DNA of 64,000 bases from NCBI GenBank assembly GCA_946807835.1, contig CAMPEX010000001.1:2371001-2435000 (forward strand), given 5' to 3'. A program made the position numbers and the translations under genes. Positions 23,723 through 34,916 of this stretch are shown here, piece after piece (position 1 is the stretch's first letter; each line of letters opens with the position of its first letter). The stretch comes from Ailanthus altissimus. Lineage: Eukaryota > Streptophyta > Magnoliopsida > Sapindales > Simaroubaceae. The notes under the pieces are model-generated. The model saw nothing but the letters and a program-made list of their open reading frames with translations. It was not told where the DNA came from and did not search any database.

Positions 23723-24414
23723 TGACAAGACCCGACCCGAGACCCTCTACTATAGATCCCAGCGGCCCTGCCGGGCACCCCGACGGAAGTTCCTCCGAAC
23801 CTAACTGGGTAAGTTAAGAAATTCTGCGAGGCGAACCCCTTTTTAATTCTTGTTACTACTAAGAAGATCTAGTAATATACATGAAAATGACATCTTAGTT
23901 TTAAAAACAAACGGACAGAGTTTCCCCTGTTTTTCGGAAAATCCATATAAACCTGCAAAGAAATTTCACTTCTAATTCCAACACATCTCAATTCTACCAA
24001 TTCGGACCTCCGGTCCTTTTCAAATCAAATCCAACACAACTCAATTATTTCGTGTAAATCATAAAATAAGCGTAATCATAAAAAGCAAAAACGATCATCA
24101 TAAACTGGAAATCTCTTCTTTTTGATTCAACACATACTTACAAATATACATGCCTACAACTATTATGCATAAAGTAAAGAGTGCTATTAGCACATTTACA
24201 TGTACAAATATTATCTTTGGATTCGGCCCACTACTCGGCGATAGGAGAATCAGCAGCTTGCGTTCCGAGACTTGCACCTGGGAAAGGGGTTTAAAACATA
24301 AAACATAAAACGAGTGAGCTAAAGGAGCTCAGTGAGTGTAAATGAGAATTCAATTACAAGAATATTATACAAGGATAGCAATTTCTAAAGTACATGCAGA
24401 AATTATGCTTCTAA
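23723..24414 (-). mobile_element. 2.77-kb LTR unit, copy C, truncated
   Basis: It begins TGACAAGACCCGACCCGAGA and follows copy A closely for 692 bp to 'ttatgcttctaa', then jumps to retropepsin sequence. It is preceded by CATGT (23718-23722), the reverse complement of the ACATG before copy B. About 2.08 kb of the unit is missing. Confidence 0.85.
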
Positions 24415-24696
24415 TGATACCCTATGGATGTGTTAATTAAAGTAGGTAATTTCATCCTACTGGTAGACTTTGTGGTCTTTGATATGGAGGAAGATATGAA
24501 TGTTCCTATTATTCTTGGGCAACTATTCTTAGCCACCGGGAGAGTTCTCATTGATATCAAAAAAGGAGAGATGAAAATGAGAGTACAAAATGAGGAGGTC
24601 ACATTCAAGGTTTTCAAGGTGATGAAGTTGCCAAATAATTCCAAAGAATGTTTAAATATTAAAAACATATATCTGGATGGAGGGAAAGAGATAGAT
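24415..24696 (+). pseudogene. Gypsy retropepsin fragment (family Y)
   Basis: An open stretch encodes MDVLIKVGNFILLVDFVVFD, then DMNVPIILGQLFLATGRVLI, KKGEMKMRVQ and TFKVFKVMK. This is the C-terminal half of the Athila/Tat-like aspartic protease plus its linker. The active-site DLGAS half is lost at the junction with LTR copy C. The frame ends at the TGA formed by the first bases of the next element's LTR. It is a fragment of a mobile-element polyprotein. Confidence 0.8.
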
Positions 24697-25726
24697 TGAT
24701 GCAAACGAAGTTACACAACCTATAAGGATATAAAAGAGAGAACTCACACATGGACTTGGAGGGACTCATGACACACGTGGGCTTAGAGGGGTTTAAGGTC
24801 AGCAATCACATGATCCATTAAGTTTACCAAGTAGGCCAATCATTAGACTTAGAGCCCAGCATTTTAAAGAAACATTAAATGGGTTGATTCAACAAGTTGG
24901 TGAAATGGCAAACACACAGAGGCCTGGCATAAGCCTAAATTCGTTTCAAATAAGTCCAAATCAAATTCAAGGGAACCTAATCACTTTGATTAAGGTTCTA
25001 AAAAAGTCAAATTGAAGATATACAAAGCTTTTAAAAGGTCCATGATATTAATTTTGAATTTAAATTTGATATAGGTAGATTTATAGAGATTTAATTCTAG
25101 AATGCCAGAAGTCATTTTTATTACAAATTCTTCAAGACTTAGGAACATGCTTGTTGAATTGGTAGAGATTATATTTGAATTTTTTAATTGCAATTATTAT
25201 GTTAGTTGTAATTGTGGACTTTAAGTATAAGGGTAGCTGTAAGTTTATTGTAATATGTTTAAATTTTGTAATTGCAATTGTTGTGTTAGTTGTAATTGTG
25301 GACTTTTGGGTATGAGGGTAGCTGTAAGTTTAGACTTTAAGTGTGAGGGTAGTTGAAAGTTTGAAATTCAAGTTTTAAAGTTATAACTTGACATACCATA
25401 TGGTCTCTATAAATACCATGGGGATTGAGAATGGGGATACAGAATTCAGTAAATAATATTAGAGGCTTTTGTCTTCTTCTTTTATTCTTGAAAGGACTTT
25501 GAACTTATCAAGATTATTATTGTGGTGTTTAAACTATTGGACTTATCATCTTAATTCTTAAGTGTCCTTGGGTTTCTTGGTATGGCCTCCCCTATTTAGT
25601 CGTGGTCTTGGTTCTTGCCTTGCTAGTGAAGAGCCAAGACTCATCAAACTTGTGTCTTAAAGATCTTGGCACTCGATTCATATTTTTGTGTTGGATTTTA
25701 TCACATCGTTAGCGAGATTGATATCA
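24697..25726 (+). mobile_element. 5' LTR of the chromovirus-like element
   Basis: It starts TGATGCAAACGAAG, parallel to 'agatgcaaacaaag' at 32201, and ends ...GATTGATATCA two bases before the PBS. The core promoter TATA is in 'tctctataaataccatgggg' (about 25408-25427), also present at 32903-32922. Short imperfect repeats of 'ttgtaattgtggactttaagtgtgagggtagctg' occur at about 25205-25365. Confidence 0.7.
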
Positions 25727-25728
25727 GT

Positions 25729-25739
25729 TGGTATCAGAG
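25729..25739 (+). promoter_or_regulatory. tRNA-iMet-type primer-binding site
   Basis: TGGTATCAGAG matches the 3' end complement of initiator tRNA-Met and lies just after the 5' LTR end. Confidence 0.75.
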
Positions 25740-26229
25740 TTTTAGTTTCAAGGAAATTTGGTTTATCCATTTAATTGCTTTATTGTTCCATTGAAACTTT
25801 CATTAATTATTTTGTTCAAAAAAACTTAATTGTGGCCACATTCTATCTTAAAAAGCCTAATTTATAATAAATTTATATTTCTTATTTCTAGTTTTTGATA
25901 TTAAAAAAAATGTGAAAAGAAAAAAATAAAAGAAAGAAATGCAAAAAAAAAAATTAGAGAGAGAGAAAAGGAAACCAAAAAGTTGTTGCAAATTCATCTT
26001 CATCGAAATTTTGAAATTTTGATCCATCTATCAACAATTTTGAACTGTCTTTGCTACATTGATTGCTTGCATCAATTTCTAAAGGATTACTTCTTGAACC
26101 TTATGATTTATCTCTGTTGCTTCTCATCTTGAATTTTCACCTGAATCTTGATTGTTCTTGAGTCTGATTAAGAGTAACAAAGACACACGAGTAGAAAGAG
26201 GCAAGAGTAGTGAGATCATAAGAGGGTTA
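25740..26229 (+). other. Untranslated leader of the chromovirus-like element
   Basis: It lies between PBS and gag, with an A/purine-rich tract at 25905-25980. No gene was seen. Confidence 0.45.
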
Positions 26230-27430
26230 AAGCCATTTGAGTGCCAAACATGAGAGTGAGTGGATTTTTCTAGAGTAAAACACGTGAAGGAGTGCATATG
26301 AGGTCCTTCACCATATTTTTGCAGATTCTAAATCTATCACACTATTAAGAAGAAAACTCAACCGAAGATGTACAATAACTAACCTGTCCAAACCTACAGT
26401 TATGAACATTATTGGGCGAGATGAGGTAAAGGATGAGGACCAAATTTGAGCAAATTCATGAGAAGATAGAAAAGTTGAAAAATAAGTGGCAGCATTCAAA
26501 CACTCCCATTGGGCAACCACATAGGCGAGTGCAACTAGGGGTACAATGGGGAGATATTGAAGATGAAGAGAAAATTGATGAATTGGACAAACCACCAATA
26601 AACTAAGAAAGATTTGGGTGTAGATATGGAGATAAAGATGCTATGAGGGGAAGACCTATGCGGGGTGGCAATTTGGGAAGTATTAAGGTGAAGATTCCAC
26701 CATTCCAAGGTAAAAATAACCTTGAGGCTTATTTGGAATGAGAGATAAAGATAAAGATTATATTCGATTGCCACAACTACTTTGAGGCCAAAATGTAAAA
26801 CTGGCTGTAATTGAATTCAATGACTATGCTATTGTTTGGTGTGATCAATTATTGAAGGAAATAAGGAGAAATCATAAATGACTTATTGAGACGTGGAATG
26901 AGATAAAGACCACATAAGAAGATGCTTTATTCCTAGCTACTACAACTGAGAGTTGTACAATAAGTTACAGAGTCTAACTCAAGGATCCAAGAGCGTTAAT
27001 GATACTACAAAGGGATAGAGGTTTCTATAATCTGAGCTAGTATAGAAGATGATAGAAAAGCCACCATGGCTAAATTCTTGCATGGCTTAAATAGAGAGAT
27101 AGCGGGCGTGGTAGAGATGTACTATGTGGAGTTGATGGATATAGTGCATTAAGCCATCAAAGTTGAGTAGTAATTAAAGTGAAAGAACATGGCTAGAAAA
27201 GGATCAAGCATGGCTGCCACAACCTCATAGAGACTAGCCCATAAATTAGATGAAGTTTCATTAATTAAGCCTAAGTCCGAGCCCTCTAAGGATGCCAAAC
27301 AAGCTGCAACTTTGAAACAAGGTAAAACCGAATCCATCACTTCTAGAAACCATGACATTAAATGCTTCAAATGACAAGGCAATGGACATATAGCTAGCCA
27401 ATGTTTGAACAAAAGGGTGATGGTGATCAA
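26230..27430 (+). pseudogene. Gag with zinc knuckle (chromovirus-like element)
   Basis: Recognisable pieces in shifting frames are FQGKNNLEAYLE (about 26700), IFDCHNYFEAKM (about 26760), LIETWNEIK-like sequence (about 26880-26910), MAKFLHGLNREIAGVVEMYY (about 27066-27125) and, at 27363-27404, a CX2CX4HX4C zinc knuckle. In the knuckle the second cysteine codon has become TGA (C-F-K-stop-Q-G-N-G-H-I-A-S-Q-C). Gag would form the virus-like particle and bind element RNA. Numerous stops make it non-functional. Open minus-strand frames over this stretch are shadows. Confidence 0.75.
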
Positions 27431-27589
27431 TGTTCAATGAGAGATTGAGTCAGAAAATGAGCAAGGAGACGAAGTGTATAACATACCACCTCTTAAAGAC
27501 GAATATGAAGGGTGATATGCTGTAGAAATAGAATCATTAGTGGCAAGATAAGCTCTTAGCACATAGGTAAATGAAGAAGAAAATAATCA

Positions 27590-29067
27590 GTGGGATAACT
27601 TATTCCTTACTTTGCGTTTTGTGAAAAATAAAGTTTGCAATGTTATAATTGATGGTGGAAGTCGCACCAATGTTGCCAATACTGAATTAATGGAGAAATT
27701 GGTGTTACCTAGCTTAAAACATCCATGACTGTACCGACTTCAATGGCTAAATAATTACAGAGAAGTCAAGGTAATAAAATAAGTGTTGGTGGCATTTTCC
27801 ATTGGCAAATACAAGGATGAGGTACTTTGTGATGTGGTACCTATGCACACATATCATATCCTATTGGGAAAACCATGGCAGTTTGATCGATGAGTCACAT
27901 ATAATGGTTACACCAATAGGTACTGTTAATCATCAAAACGTAACCTAGAACACTTGCACCATTTACTCCAAAACAAGTTCTCAAAGACCAACTCAAGACA
28001 TAAAAGTAAGTAAAAAGAGAAGCTGAAGTTGAGAGAAAAGAAAAAGAGAAGAGAGAAAAAGAGAAAGGCAAAAGCATGAAAGAGGGTAAGAGGGAAAATA
28101 AGAAAGTTATGACCTTGATGAGTGCAAAAGAGGAAAAATACAACTACATTGCAAAATAAAAATGTGAGATCAAGAGAGCTTTATTTTTATAATAACCCCT
28201 TATAGTACTAATGTACAAAGAGGCCCTTTTTCAAGAATTCGATGATGTCTTCCCCGATGAGGTGCCTCTAGGCTTACCTCCAATTCGAGGAATTAAATGT
28301 CAAATCGATTTCATACCTAATTCGACCCTTTTAAACCGATCAGTCTATAGAAGTAATCCCGGAAAAATGATAGAACTTCAATTTTTGGTTAACAAGTTGA
28401 TGAAAAAGAGGTATGTTAGAGAGAGCATGAGTCCTTATGCAGTTCTGGTGCTATTAGTGTCTAAGAATGATAGAACATAGAGGATGTATATTGATTATCA
28501 AGCCATCAGCAACATTACGGTAAAGTATCGCCATACTATTCCTTGATTAAATGAACTACATGGGTCTTGTGTGTTTTCTAAAATTGATCTCAAGAGTGGA
28601 TACCATCATATTAGGATGAAAGAAGGTGATGAGTGGAAAATTACATTTAAAAGCAAAATATGGTTTATATGAATAGTTAGTTATGCCTTTTGGATTAACA
28701 AATGTACCTAGTACTTTCATGAGACTTATAAACCATATTTTGTGTGCTTTCAGTGGAAAATTTGTAGTTGTCTACTTTAATGATATCCTTATCTATAGCA
28801 AAAACTTAGACGATCACATTGAACACTTCAAAATTGTTTTAAAGGTTTTAAGGAAAAAAAATGTTGTTTGCTAACCTTAAGAAATGTACCTTTTGCACGG
28901 ATAAGATTATGGTTCTTTGTTTTGTTGTAAGTGCAAAGGGGATTGAGGTCGACGAGAAAAAGGTTAAGGCAATTCAAGATTAGCCAACGCCTACTTCATT
29001 GAATTAAGTAAGAAGCTTTCATAGGTTGGCTAGTTATTACTGACACTTTATTCGAGATTTCAGTAGC
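27590..29067 (+). pseudogene. Protease and reverse transcriptase (5' part), catalytic site mutated
   Basis: The protease active-site segment IIDGGSRTNVAN lies at about 27645-27680. The RT start (28211-28480) reads FDDVFPDEVPLGLPPIRGI, then SPYAVLVLLVSKNDRT. '[20 protein letters not shown]'-type sequence follows (28570-28625), and then MPFGLTNVPSTFMRLIN (from 28683). The palm active site that should read Y/F-x-D-D is YFND at 28773-28784, with AAT replacing GAT, so the first catalytic aspartate is lost. The next domain piece, FHRLASY and RDFSSIA (to 29067), is the thumb/connection. The frame has several stops and is then cut by a solo LTR at 29073. It made element cDNA in its ancestor. Confidence 0.85.
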
Positions 29068-29072
29068 ATAGC

Positions 29073-30452
29073 TGATTGGTGCTATAGTAACTAAGCGCAA
29101 GCTATCATATCAAGTAACATAGGATTTTAAGTCCAGATATCGATCCTATAGGGACTATGCTATCAATTCTATAAATAAAGTACTAAAATTATACCTACTT
29201 AACATTTATTTAGCAAATCACAATCTAAAATTTAAGTAACTAATCTAACTCTATCAATTAAACTAAATAAAAGCAACTGGTAGAATTCACAAAGAAAGAT
29301 AATCTAAGGTTTTGACTCGTTCCTTAGTATTTTGTTAGATTTATTAGCCTCTTAGTTAATCTCTTAGTACTAATTGTTAACTTAGACACTAATCTCATCA
29401 CAAGCTTCTATCGATAGTCAAGTGACTATATTACACATTCTAACAATCACCTATGTCTACGGTAATCAAATCATAATGTAATTCATTAAGATCAAGTCAA
29501 AATTATACCATACATGTCACCTAGGTATATATCTATCCTAGATGGAACTCATAGTTGTTACCCTATAATCATACATCAAACTATCCTAGGCTAAACATAT
29601 GAATCCCTCCATCGAGTTCATCATGGTTTCTTAATCATTCAAAATATTGATCAACTATAATGAAAGCATTAAACACAAGATAGAATGAATCAATTATATG
29701 TATTAAGATCATAAACTAAAAATTAACAAAATTCAAATATATACTAGGTTCACATAGTCTAACCCTATATGAATAATTTAGCCTATCACATAACTAAAAG
29801 TATCCAACCAATTTATAAAGATCAACAAGAATAAGAAATAATGATAAAGAAAGAGTAGAAAAACTAATCAAAGTGACTCCTTGATGTGTTTCTCTCTCTT
29901 CTTGATTTGAAGTTTGAATCTTGATCTTGGTTCTTCAATCTTTGGCTCTAATATTTAATTTTGTGTTGTGAATTCCTTTTCTAAATTTTGCCTCTCTAAA
30001 TTCTCTATGTTTTGTCCCTTAAAAGAGTGTTTTTATAGGTATAAGAAACTCTTAGAGGCAAAGGGCTTCGAATCCAAGTCCAAATAGAAGAGTTAAGAGG
30101 AGATTTTATATGTTGCATAAGCGCCACGATGCCGGGGGCTTGGCACCGCGGAGTCAAGACCTGGAAACATGACTCCGAGAAGCATCACCGGGCACCACGA
30201 TGCTCGGTTGTGGGCCCCTAGCTACTAACCTGGGCGCTACAGCTCCTAGCCATGCTTCAACCGCTCTCGTATTTTGAGCATAACTTCTTCATTTTACATT
30301 CGATTTACCTCCCGTTTGTTCCTGTATGTCAAATTTTCTATTGTATATCTATTTATAATAATAAAACACAACTAAATAGCTAAAAAGTCATGATTTAGAG
30401 TTAAATATGAGAGTTTGGTACAAATCATACTTGTGCTTTTATTCCCCTATCA
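29073..30452 (-). mobile_element. Solo LTR, 1380 bp, TSD ATAGC
   Basis: It starts TGATTGGTGCTATAG and ends TTCCCCTATCA on the plus strand, with perfect ATAGC at 29068-29072 and 30453-30457. Excising it rejoins the RT frame (…SSIA | PLS/TEF…). It is related to the solo LTR at 11481-12921. Its 'tgccggggg/caccgcgg/caccgggcacc' cassette (30117-30245) is the GC-rich counterpart of the array in that LTR. Confidence 0.9.
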
Positions 30453-30457
30453 ATAGC

Positions 30458-32187
30458 CACTCTCCTAACCGAATTCATCAAGAAAAACATTTCGTTTAAG
30501 TGGGGTGCAAGAAAAGGAATTCAAGCTCATTAAATAAAAATTGACTAATACACACTTACTTGTTTTACCTAACTTTACTAAAATATTTGAAATTTAGTAT
30601 AATGCTTCAGATATAGGTATCAGAGGGATGTTGATGCAAGAGGGAAGACCAGTTGCATACTTTAGTGAGAAATTGAGTGGGGCAGCTCTAAACTATCTCA
30701 CTTACGATAAAGAATTATATACATTAGTTTGAACTATAGCAACTTGACAGCAGTACCTACGACTAAAAGAGTTTTTGATTTATACGAATCACAAATCTTT
30801 GAAGCATTTAAAGGGACAGAATAAGTTGAGCGTACACCAAGCCAATTGGGTGGAGTTCGATGAAATATTTCCCAATGTGATCAAATAAAACAAGGTAAGG
30901 AATACGTAGTTGTCAATGAACTAGCACACAAGTATGCTTTGCTTTCAACCCTTGATGCTAAATTGCTTGGATTTGAGTACATTATGGAGTTGTATGCAAT
31001 AGATTCTGATTTGGTAACTTGTTTAAAAATTGCACTAAAAGGGCGAGTGGGAAGTTCTATTTACATGATGATTTTCTATTTTGAGAAAAGAAATTGTGTG
31101 TTCCACATTCATCCTTGCATGAATTACTTGTTTAGAAAGCACATGGTGGTTATTTTATGGGTCACTTCGGGGTAGCTAAGACTTTAGGTGTATTGCATTA
31201 GCATTTCTTTTAGCCGCACATGAAATATGACATAGAGAGAATTTGTGCGAGATACATTACTTATAGGCAAGCTAAGTCTAGACATCAACCACATGGGTTG
31301 TATACACCCCTCTCTAAGCGATGTCTCCATGGATTTTGTTTTGGGCTTACCTAGGACTAAGAGGAGGGATAGACTCAAATTTTATGGTTATTGATAGGTT
31401 CTTTAAGATGGTACATTTTATTACATACCATATGATGCATCACATATAGCCGATTTATTTTTCAATGAGATTGTTAGGTTGCATGGCATGCCCATAACTA
31501 TTATTACTGATCAGAACGCATCGTTCTTGAGCTATTTTTGGAAGACTTTATGGTGAAATTTAGGAACTAATTTATTGTTCTCTACTACATGTTACCTACA
31601 AACTGATGGTTAAACCAAAGTTGTAAATAGGACTTTTTCTACTTTGTTGCATGTTATTATACAAAAAAAGTTGCAAACATAGGAAAGGTATTTGCTGCAC
31701 ATTGAATTTGCTTATGATCGTTGTGTTTATTCTACAACTAAATTTTTATCATTTGAGATTATTTATGGTTTTAATCCATTGACTCCTTTGAATTTAACTT
31801 CTCTATCTTTGAGTGAACATGTTAACTTAGATGGCAAGAAAAAAGCTGATTTTATTAAGTAGATTCATGAGAAGGCAAAGAAAAATATAGAATTGAGGAT
31901 GGAGCAATATCTTAAGCAAACCGATAAGGGATGCAAGAAGGTTGTCTTTGAACTAGGAGATTGGGTTTGGCTATAAATGTGAAAGTACCGCTTTCTCGAG
32001 CAAAGACGTTCTAAACTTCTTCCTAAGGGTAATGGGTCGTTTTGAGTGTTGGAGCACATCAATAACAATGCCTACAAACTTAACTTACCTTGTAAGTATA
32101 GTGTTAATGCTAGCTTTAATGTTTCTGACTTATCTTTTTTTGATGTAGCTAATGATGTTAACAAAGATTTGAGAACAAATCTTCTTC
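30458..32187 (+). pseudogene. RNase H and integrase (chromovirus-like element)
   Basis: RNase H pieces at 30597-30870 read [34 protein letters not shown] and [14 protein letters not shown]. The LLSTLDAKLLGFEYI linker is near 30935-30980. Integrase begins with degenerate zinc-binding sequence (HELLVRKAHGG-like, about 31115-31150), then ERICARYITYRQAKSRHQPH (about 31230-31295) and FCFGLT (about 31335). It continues as core sequence equivalent to 'AYDRCVYSTTKFLSFEIIYG' (about 31710-31770). The C-terminal part INNNAYKLNLPCKYSVNASF (from about 32055) leads into NVSDLSFFDV. I see no clear chromodomain. Stops and frameshifts are frequent. In the ancestor these domains removed template RNA and inserted the cDNA. 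Confidence 0.85.
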
Positions 32188-32200
32188 AAGATAGGGAGAA
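32188..32200 (+). promoter_or_regulatory. Polypurine tract
   Basis: AAGATAGGGAGAA directly abuts the 3' LTR start at 32201, as expected for the plus-strand primer site. Pol coding sequence appears to overlap it and run into the LTR. Confidence 0.65.
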
Positions 32201-33181
32201 AGATGCAAACAAAGTTGCACGGCCTATACACATACAAAATAGAGAACTCATACATAGGCTTTGAATGATGCATGAGATGCATGGGCTTAGAAAGGCTCAA
32301 GACCAGTAATCACATGATCCATTAAGTTTTTCAAATGGCCCAATCACAAGATTTAGAGCAAAGCATTTTAAAGAAGCATTAAATAGACTGATTCAACAAG
32401 TTGGTAAGATGACAAACATATAGGGGCCTGGCATAAGCCCAAATCTGTTTTAAATAAGTCTAAATCAAATTCAAGGGAACCTAATCGCTTTGATTAAGGT
32501 TCTAGAAAAGTTAAATTGAAAATCTACACAGCTTTTAGAAGCCCCAAGATATTAATTTCAAATTTAAATTTGATATAGGTAGATTTTTGGAGATTTAATT
32601 ACAGAAGGCTAGCAATCACTTTGTTTTTCAAGTTCAAGACTTAGGAATATGCTTGTTGAATTAGTAGAGATTATGTTTTTTTTATATTTTGTAATTGTTA
32701 TTGTTATATTAGTTGTAATTGTAGACTTTTCGGCATGAGGGTAACTATAAGTTTGTTGTGATATACTTGAATTTTATAGTTGCAATTGTTGTGTTAGTTG
32801 TAATTGTGGATTTTTTAGTGTGAGGGTAACTGTTAGTTTAGACTTTAAGTGTGAGGTTAGTTGTAAGTTTGAAAGTTGTAACTTGACATCCCATGTGATC
32901 TTTATAAATACCATGGGGATTGAGAATGAGGATACAGAATTCAGTAAATAATATTATAGAGTTTTTGTGTTCTTCTTTCATTCTTGAAAGGACTTTGAAC
33001 CTATCAAGATTATTCTTGTGGCTTTCAAATAATTAGACTTATCACCTTGATTCTTGAGTGTCCTTGGGTTTTTTTGTCTGGCATTCTCTATTCAGCCATA
33101 GTCTTGGTTCTTGAAGATCTTGGTGTTCGATTCCATATTTTGGTGTTGGGTTTTGTCACATCATTGTTAAGGTTCATATTA
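32201..33181 (+). mobile_element. 3' LTR of the chromovirus-like element
   Basis: It aligns along its length with 24697-25726, including 'gcttagaaaggctcaagaccagtaatcacatgatcc', the TATA segment (about 32903-32922) and 'gagaatgaggatacagaattcagtaaataatatta'. It ends near 'ggttcatatta', where the 5' LTR has 'gattgatatca'. It is about 50 bp shorter than the 5' LTR. Confidence 0.75.
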
Positions 33182-33488
33182 GATACCATTCAACCCCAAG
33201 TTTATGGTAAGACAAAGATGCACCAAACAAGAAAAATATCATAATGGAAAAGAAAGCAAATACCAACAACCATGGTTCATTCTTTTGGCCAAGGATAAAA
33301 CTCTTTCAAGGGAAGCTCAAAGCAAAAGAGTTGGGGTCATTCTTTGATAATCACCTTATGGAGCTTTGGAAATCAAGGAAAGAGATTGACAAAGCCATTG
33401 AATACACACCAAAATGAAGGAGTGTTCCATAGGTAAAATTCCTCTAAAGTCTGGTTTAATCCTCATTGAATCCAGAAGACGTTAAATC
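33182..33488 (+). mobile_element. Family Y pol C-terminal fragment
   Basis: 'aagtttatggtaagacaaagatgcaccaaacaag' through 'gttggggtcattctttgataatcaccttatgg' and 'aaagagattgacaaagccattgaatacac' corresponds to the end of integrase/pol in family Y, and is repeated at 49391-49590 and, inverted, at 23400-23700. It stops at '...gacgttaaatc', where a copia LTR begins. Confidence 0.6.
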
Positions 33489-34114
33489 TATTAGAGATGG
33501 TGCTTACGTGCCATTCTAATATACAATAAATATTTTAGTAATAATTATTAATACATAATTATATGCTAAGAAGCTTGTAACTTTTCAAATATTGTAGATC
33601 TAAAGGAGTTTATATTTAATCTAAAAGAGTTTAGGTTAGCGCTAAAGTTAACAAGTCTAAAAAGTTAGAATCTTGTCTAAAATAGGGACAAAGACTCGAG
33701 AATAACATAATAATAACATAGTTACAAATAGTGCAAGAAATGTCATTGTGTAATATATTCTCAAAAACATCATTCCTGATCCATGATTACCGACATGGTT
33801 CAATCAGCATTCCTTCTGAATCTGTGTAGGTCAATATCTAAATTATTCATATGGTTAGTCTTAGCAGACCATAGGCTTAGCGAAAGTTTGTATAGTCATG
33901 CAAGTATTCAATAAGGAGTGGATACTGAACAGACTCACGAGGAACTCCAATAGACATCATATAAAGTCATCAATAGAGGGTCTTCTCGAGCTCAATAGTA
34001 TTTATGATCCTTTGACCTGAGATCCACGGTGGGCTTGTAAGTGATTCATCATACTTTGGTTCCATACATGTCAGAGACTTTTCATGGTCTGACCGCTAGG
34101 TGTCACTGAGAATG
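33489..34114 (+). mobile_element. Copia LTR fragment c1
   Basis: It begins TATTAGAGATGGTGCTTACGTGCC, the family's TGTTAG/TGTTGG...TG(C/A)TCAC(A/G)TGCC start with a transition. It follows the order seen in the complete LTR 37437-39573 as far as 'gaccgctaggtgtcactg', where a second LTR start interrupts it. Confidence 0.65.
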
Positions 34115-34329
34115 TATTGGAGCTAGTACTTACGTGCCATTCTAATATTGTATGAACATTATTTGTTTAATATATATGCAATAAATATTTCGATTAAAAT
34201 CATTAATATTAAACGTATGTGGTACAATACTTGTAATGTTATAGACATTGTATGATCTGAAGGAGTTTCGACTAGTTAAGAGTTAGTAAAGCTGAGAGTT
34301 ATAAATGATAAGAGTTAATAAGTTATAAG
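34115..34329 (+). mobile_element. Copia LTR c2, left part
   Basis: TATTGGAGCTAGTACTTACGTGCC begins a second LTR copy inside c1. It runs to 'agttataag' and is then split by the full-length copia element. The sequence resumes at 48365 ('agtcaaccagatctaagg'), matching 'ataagagtcagcgaggtc' in the complete LTR at about 37690. Confidence 0.7.
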
Positions 34330-34885
34330 TATTGAGATTTATTATACTAGGATGTATACATGTATATTTGTATTCATTGTACAAAATATATATCATATAC
34401 ATATTTAAGCTTAGCGGAGTAATAAAAATACCATAAATATATTAAATGGAGTTTGAGAGTTCACCAAAACGTGTAACACTTTACACATTTATTTTAGAGT
34501 TCATATGGAGTCCTACTCGTCACAAATCTAATCACCAATTCGGTGGACTTGGTAAACTTGAAAAGTAGCTTCAATTACCAGCACTGGATCTAACACTTAA
34601 ACCTTTTAAATTTATCTTTTTCTTGATCAACACTTTAATCAATAAACTAAATTCCTATATTGTTCTTATTAGTAGCCAATATAAAAAATATGTGAGGAGA
34701 TTAATTCTAACTCCTGAAATTAATATTCAAAATTCAAAATTTTCTCTCTTTTAATTTGTTTGGCTGGCCACCAATTTGTAAGAAAAGTGAAGAAACAACC
34801 TTTTGCTTTCTCTTTCTCTACAAACATGATTTTCACACATTTAAAGGCAATTCCAAATTGCTTCTCTCGTTCACTTAATGCATAT

Positions 34886-34916
<31 letters not shown>

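Larger units (their letters stand above)
24697..33181 (+). mobile_element. Chromovirus-like Ty3/gypsy element, near full length, dead
   Basis: The order is 5' LTR, tRNA-iMet-type PBS, gag with zinc knuckle, protease, RT, RNase H, integrase, PPT and 3' LTR, which is the gypsy order. TAGAT occurs at both edges (24692-24696 and 33180-33184) as a likely TSD, with one or two bases of uncertainty at the right edge. The flanks are family-Y protease (left) and family-Y pol end (right), so it inserted into a family-Y copy. Stops occur in most domains and a solo LTR splits the RT/RNase H region. The LTRs are clearly diverged, so the insertion is old. Confidence 0.8.
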
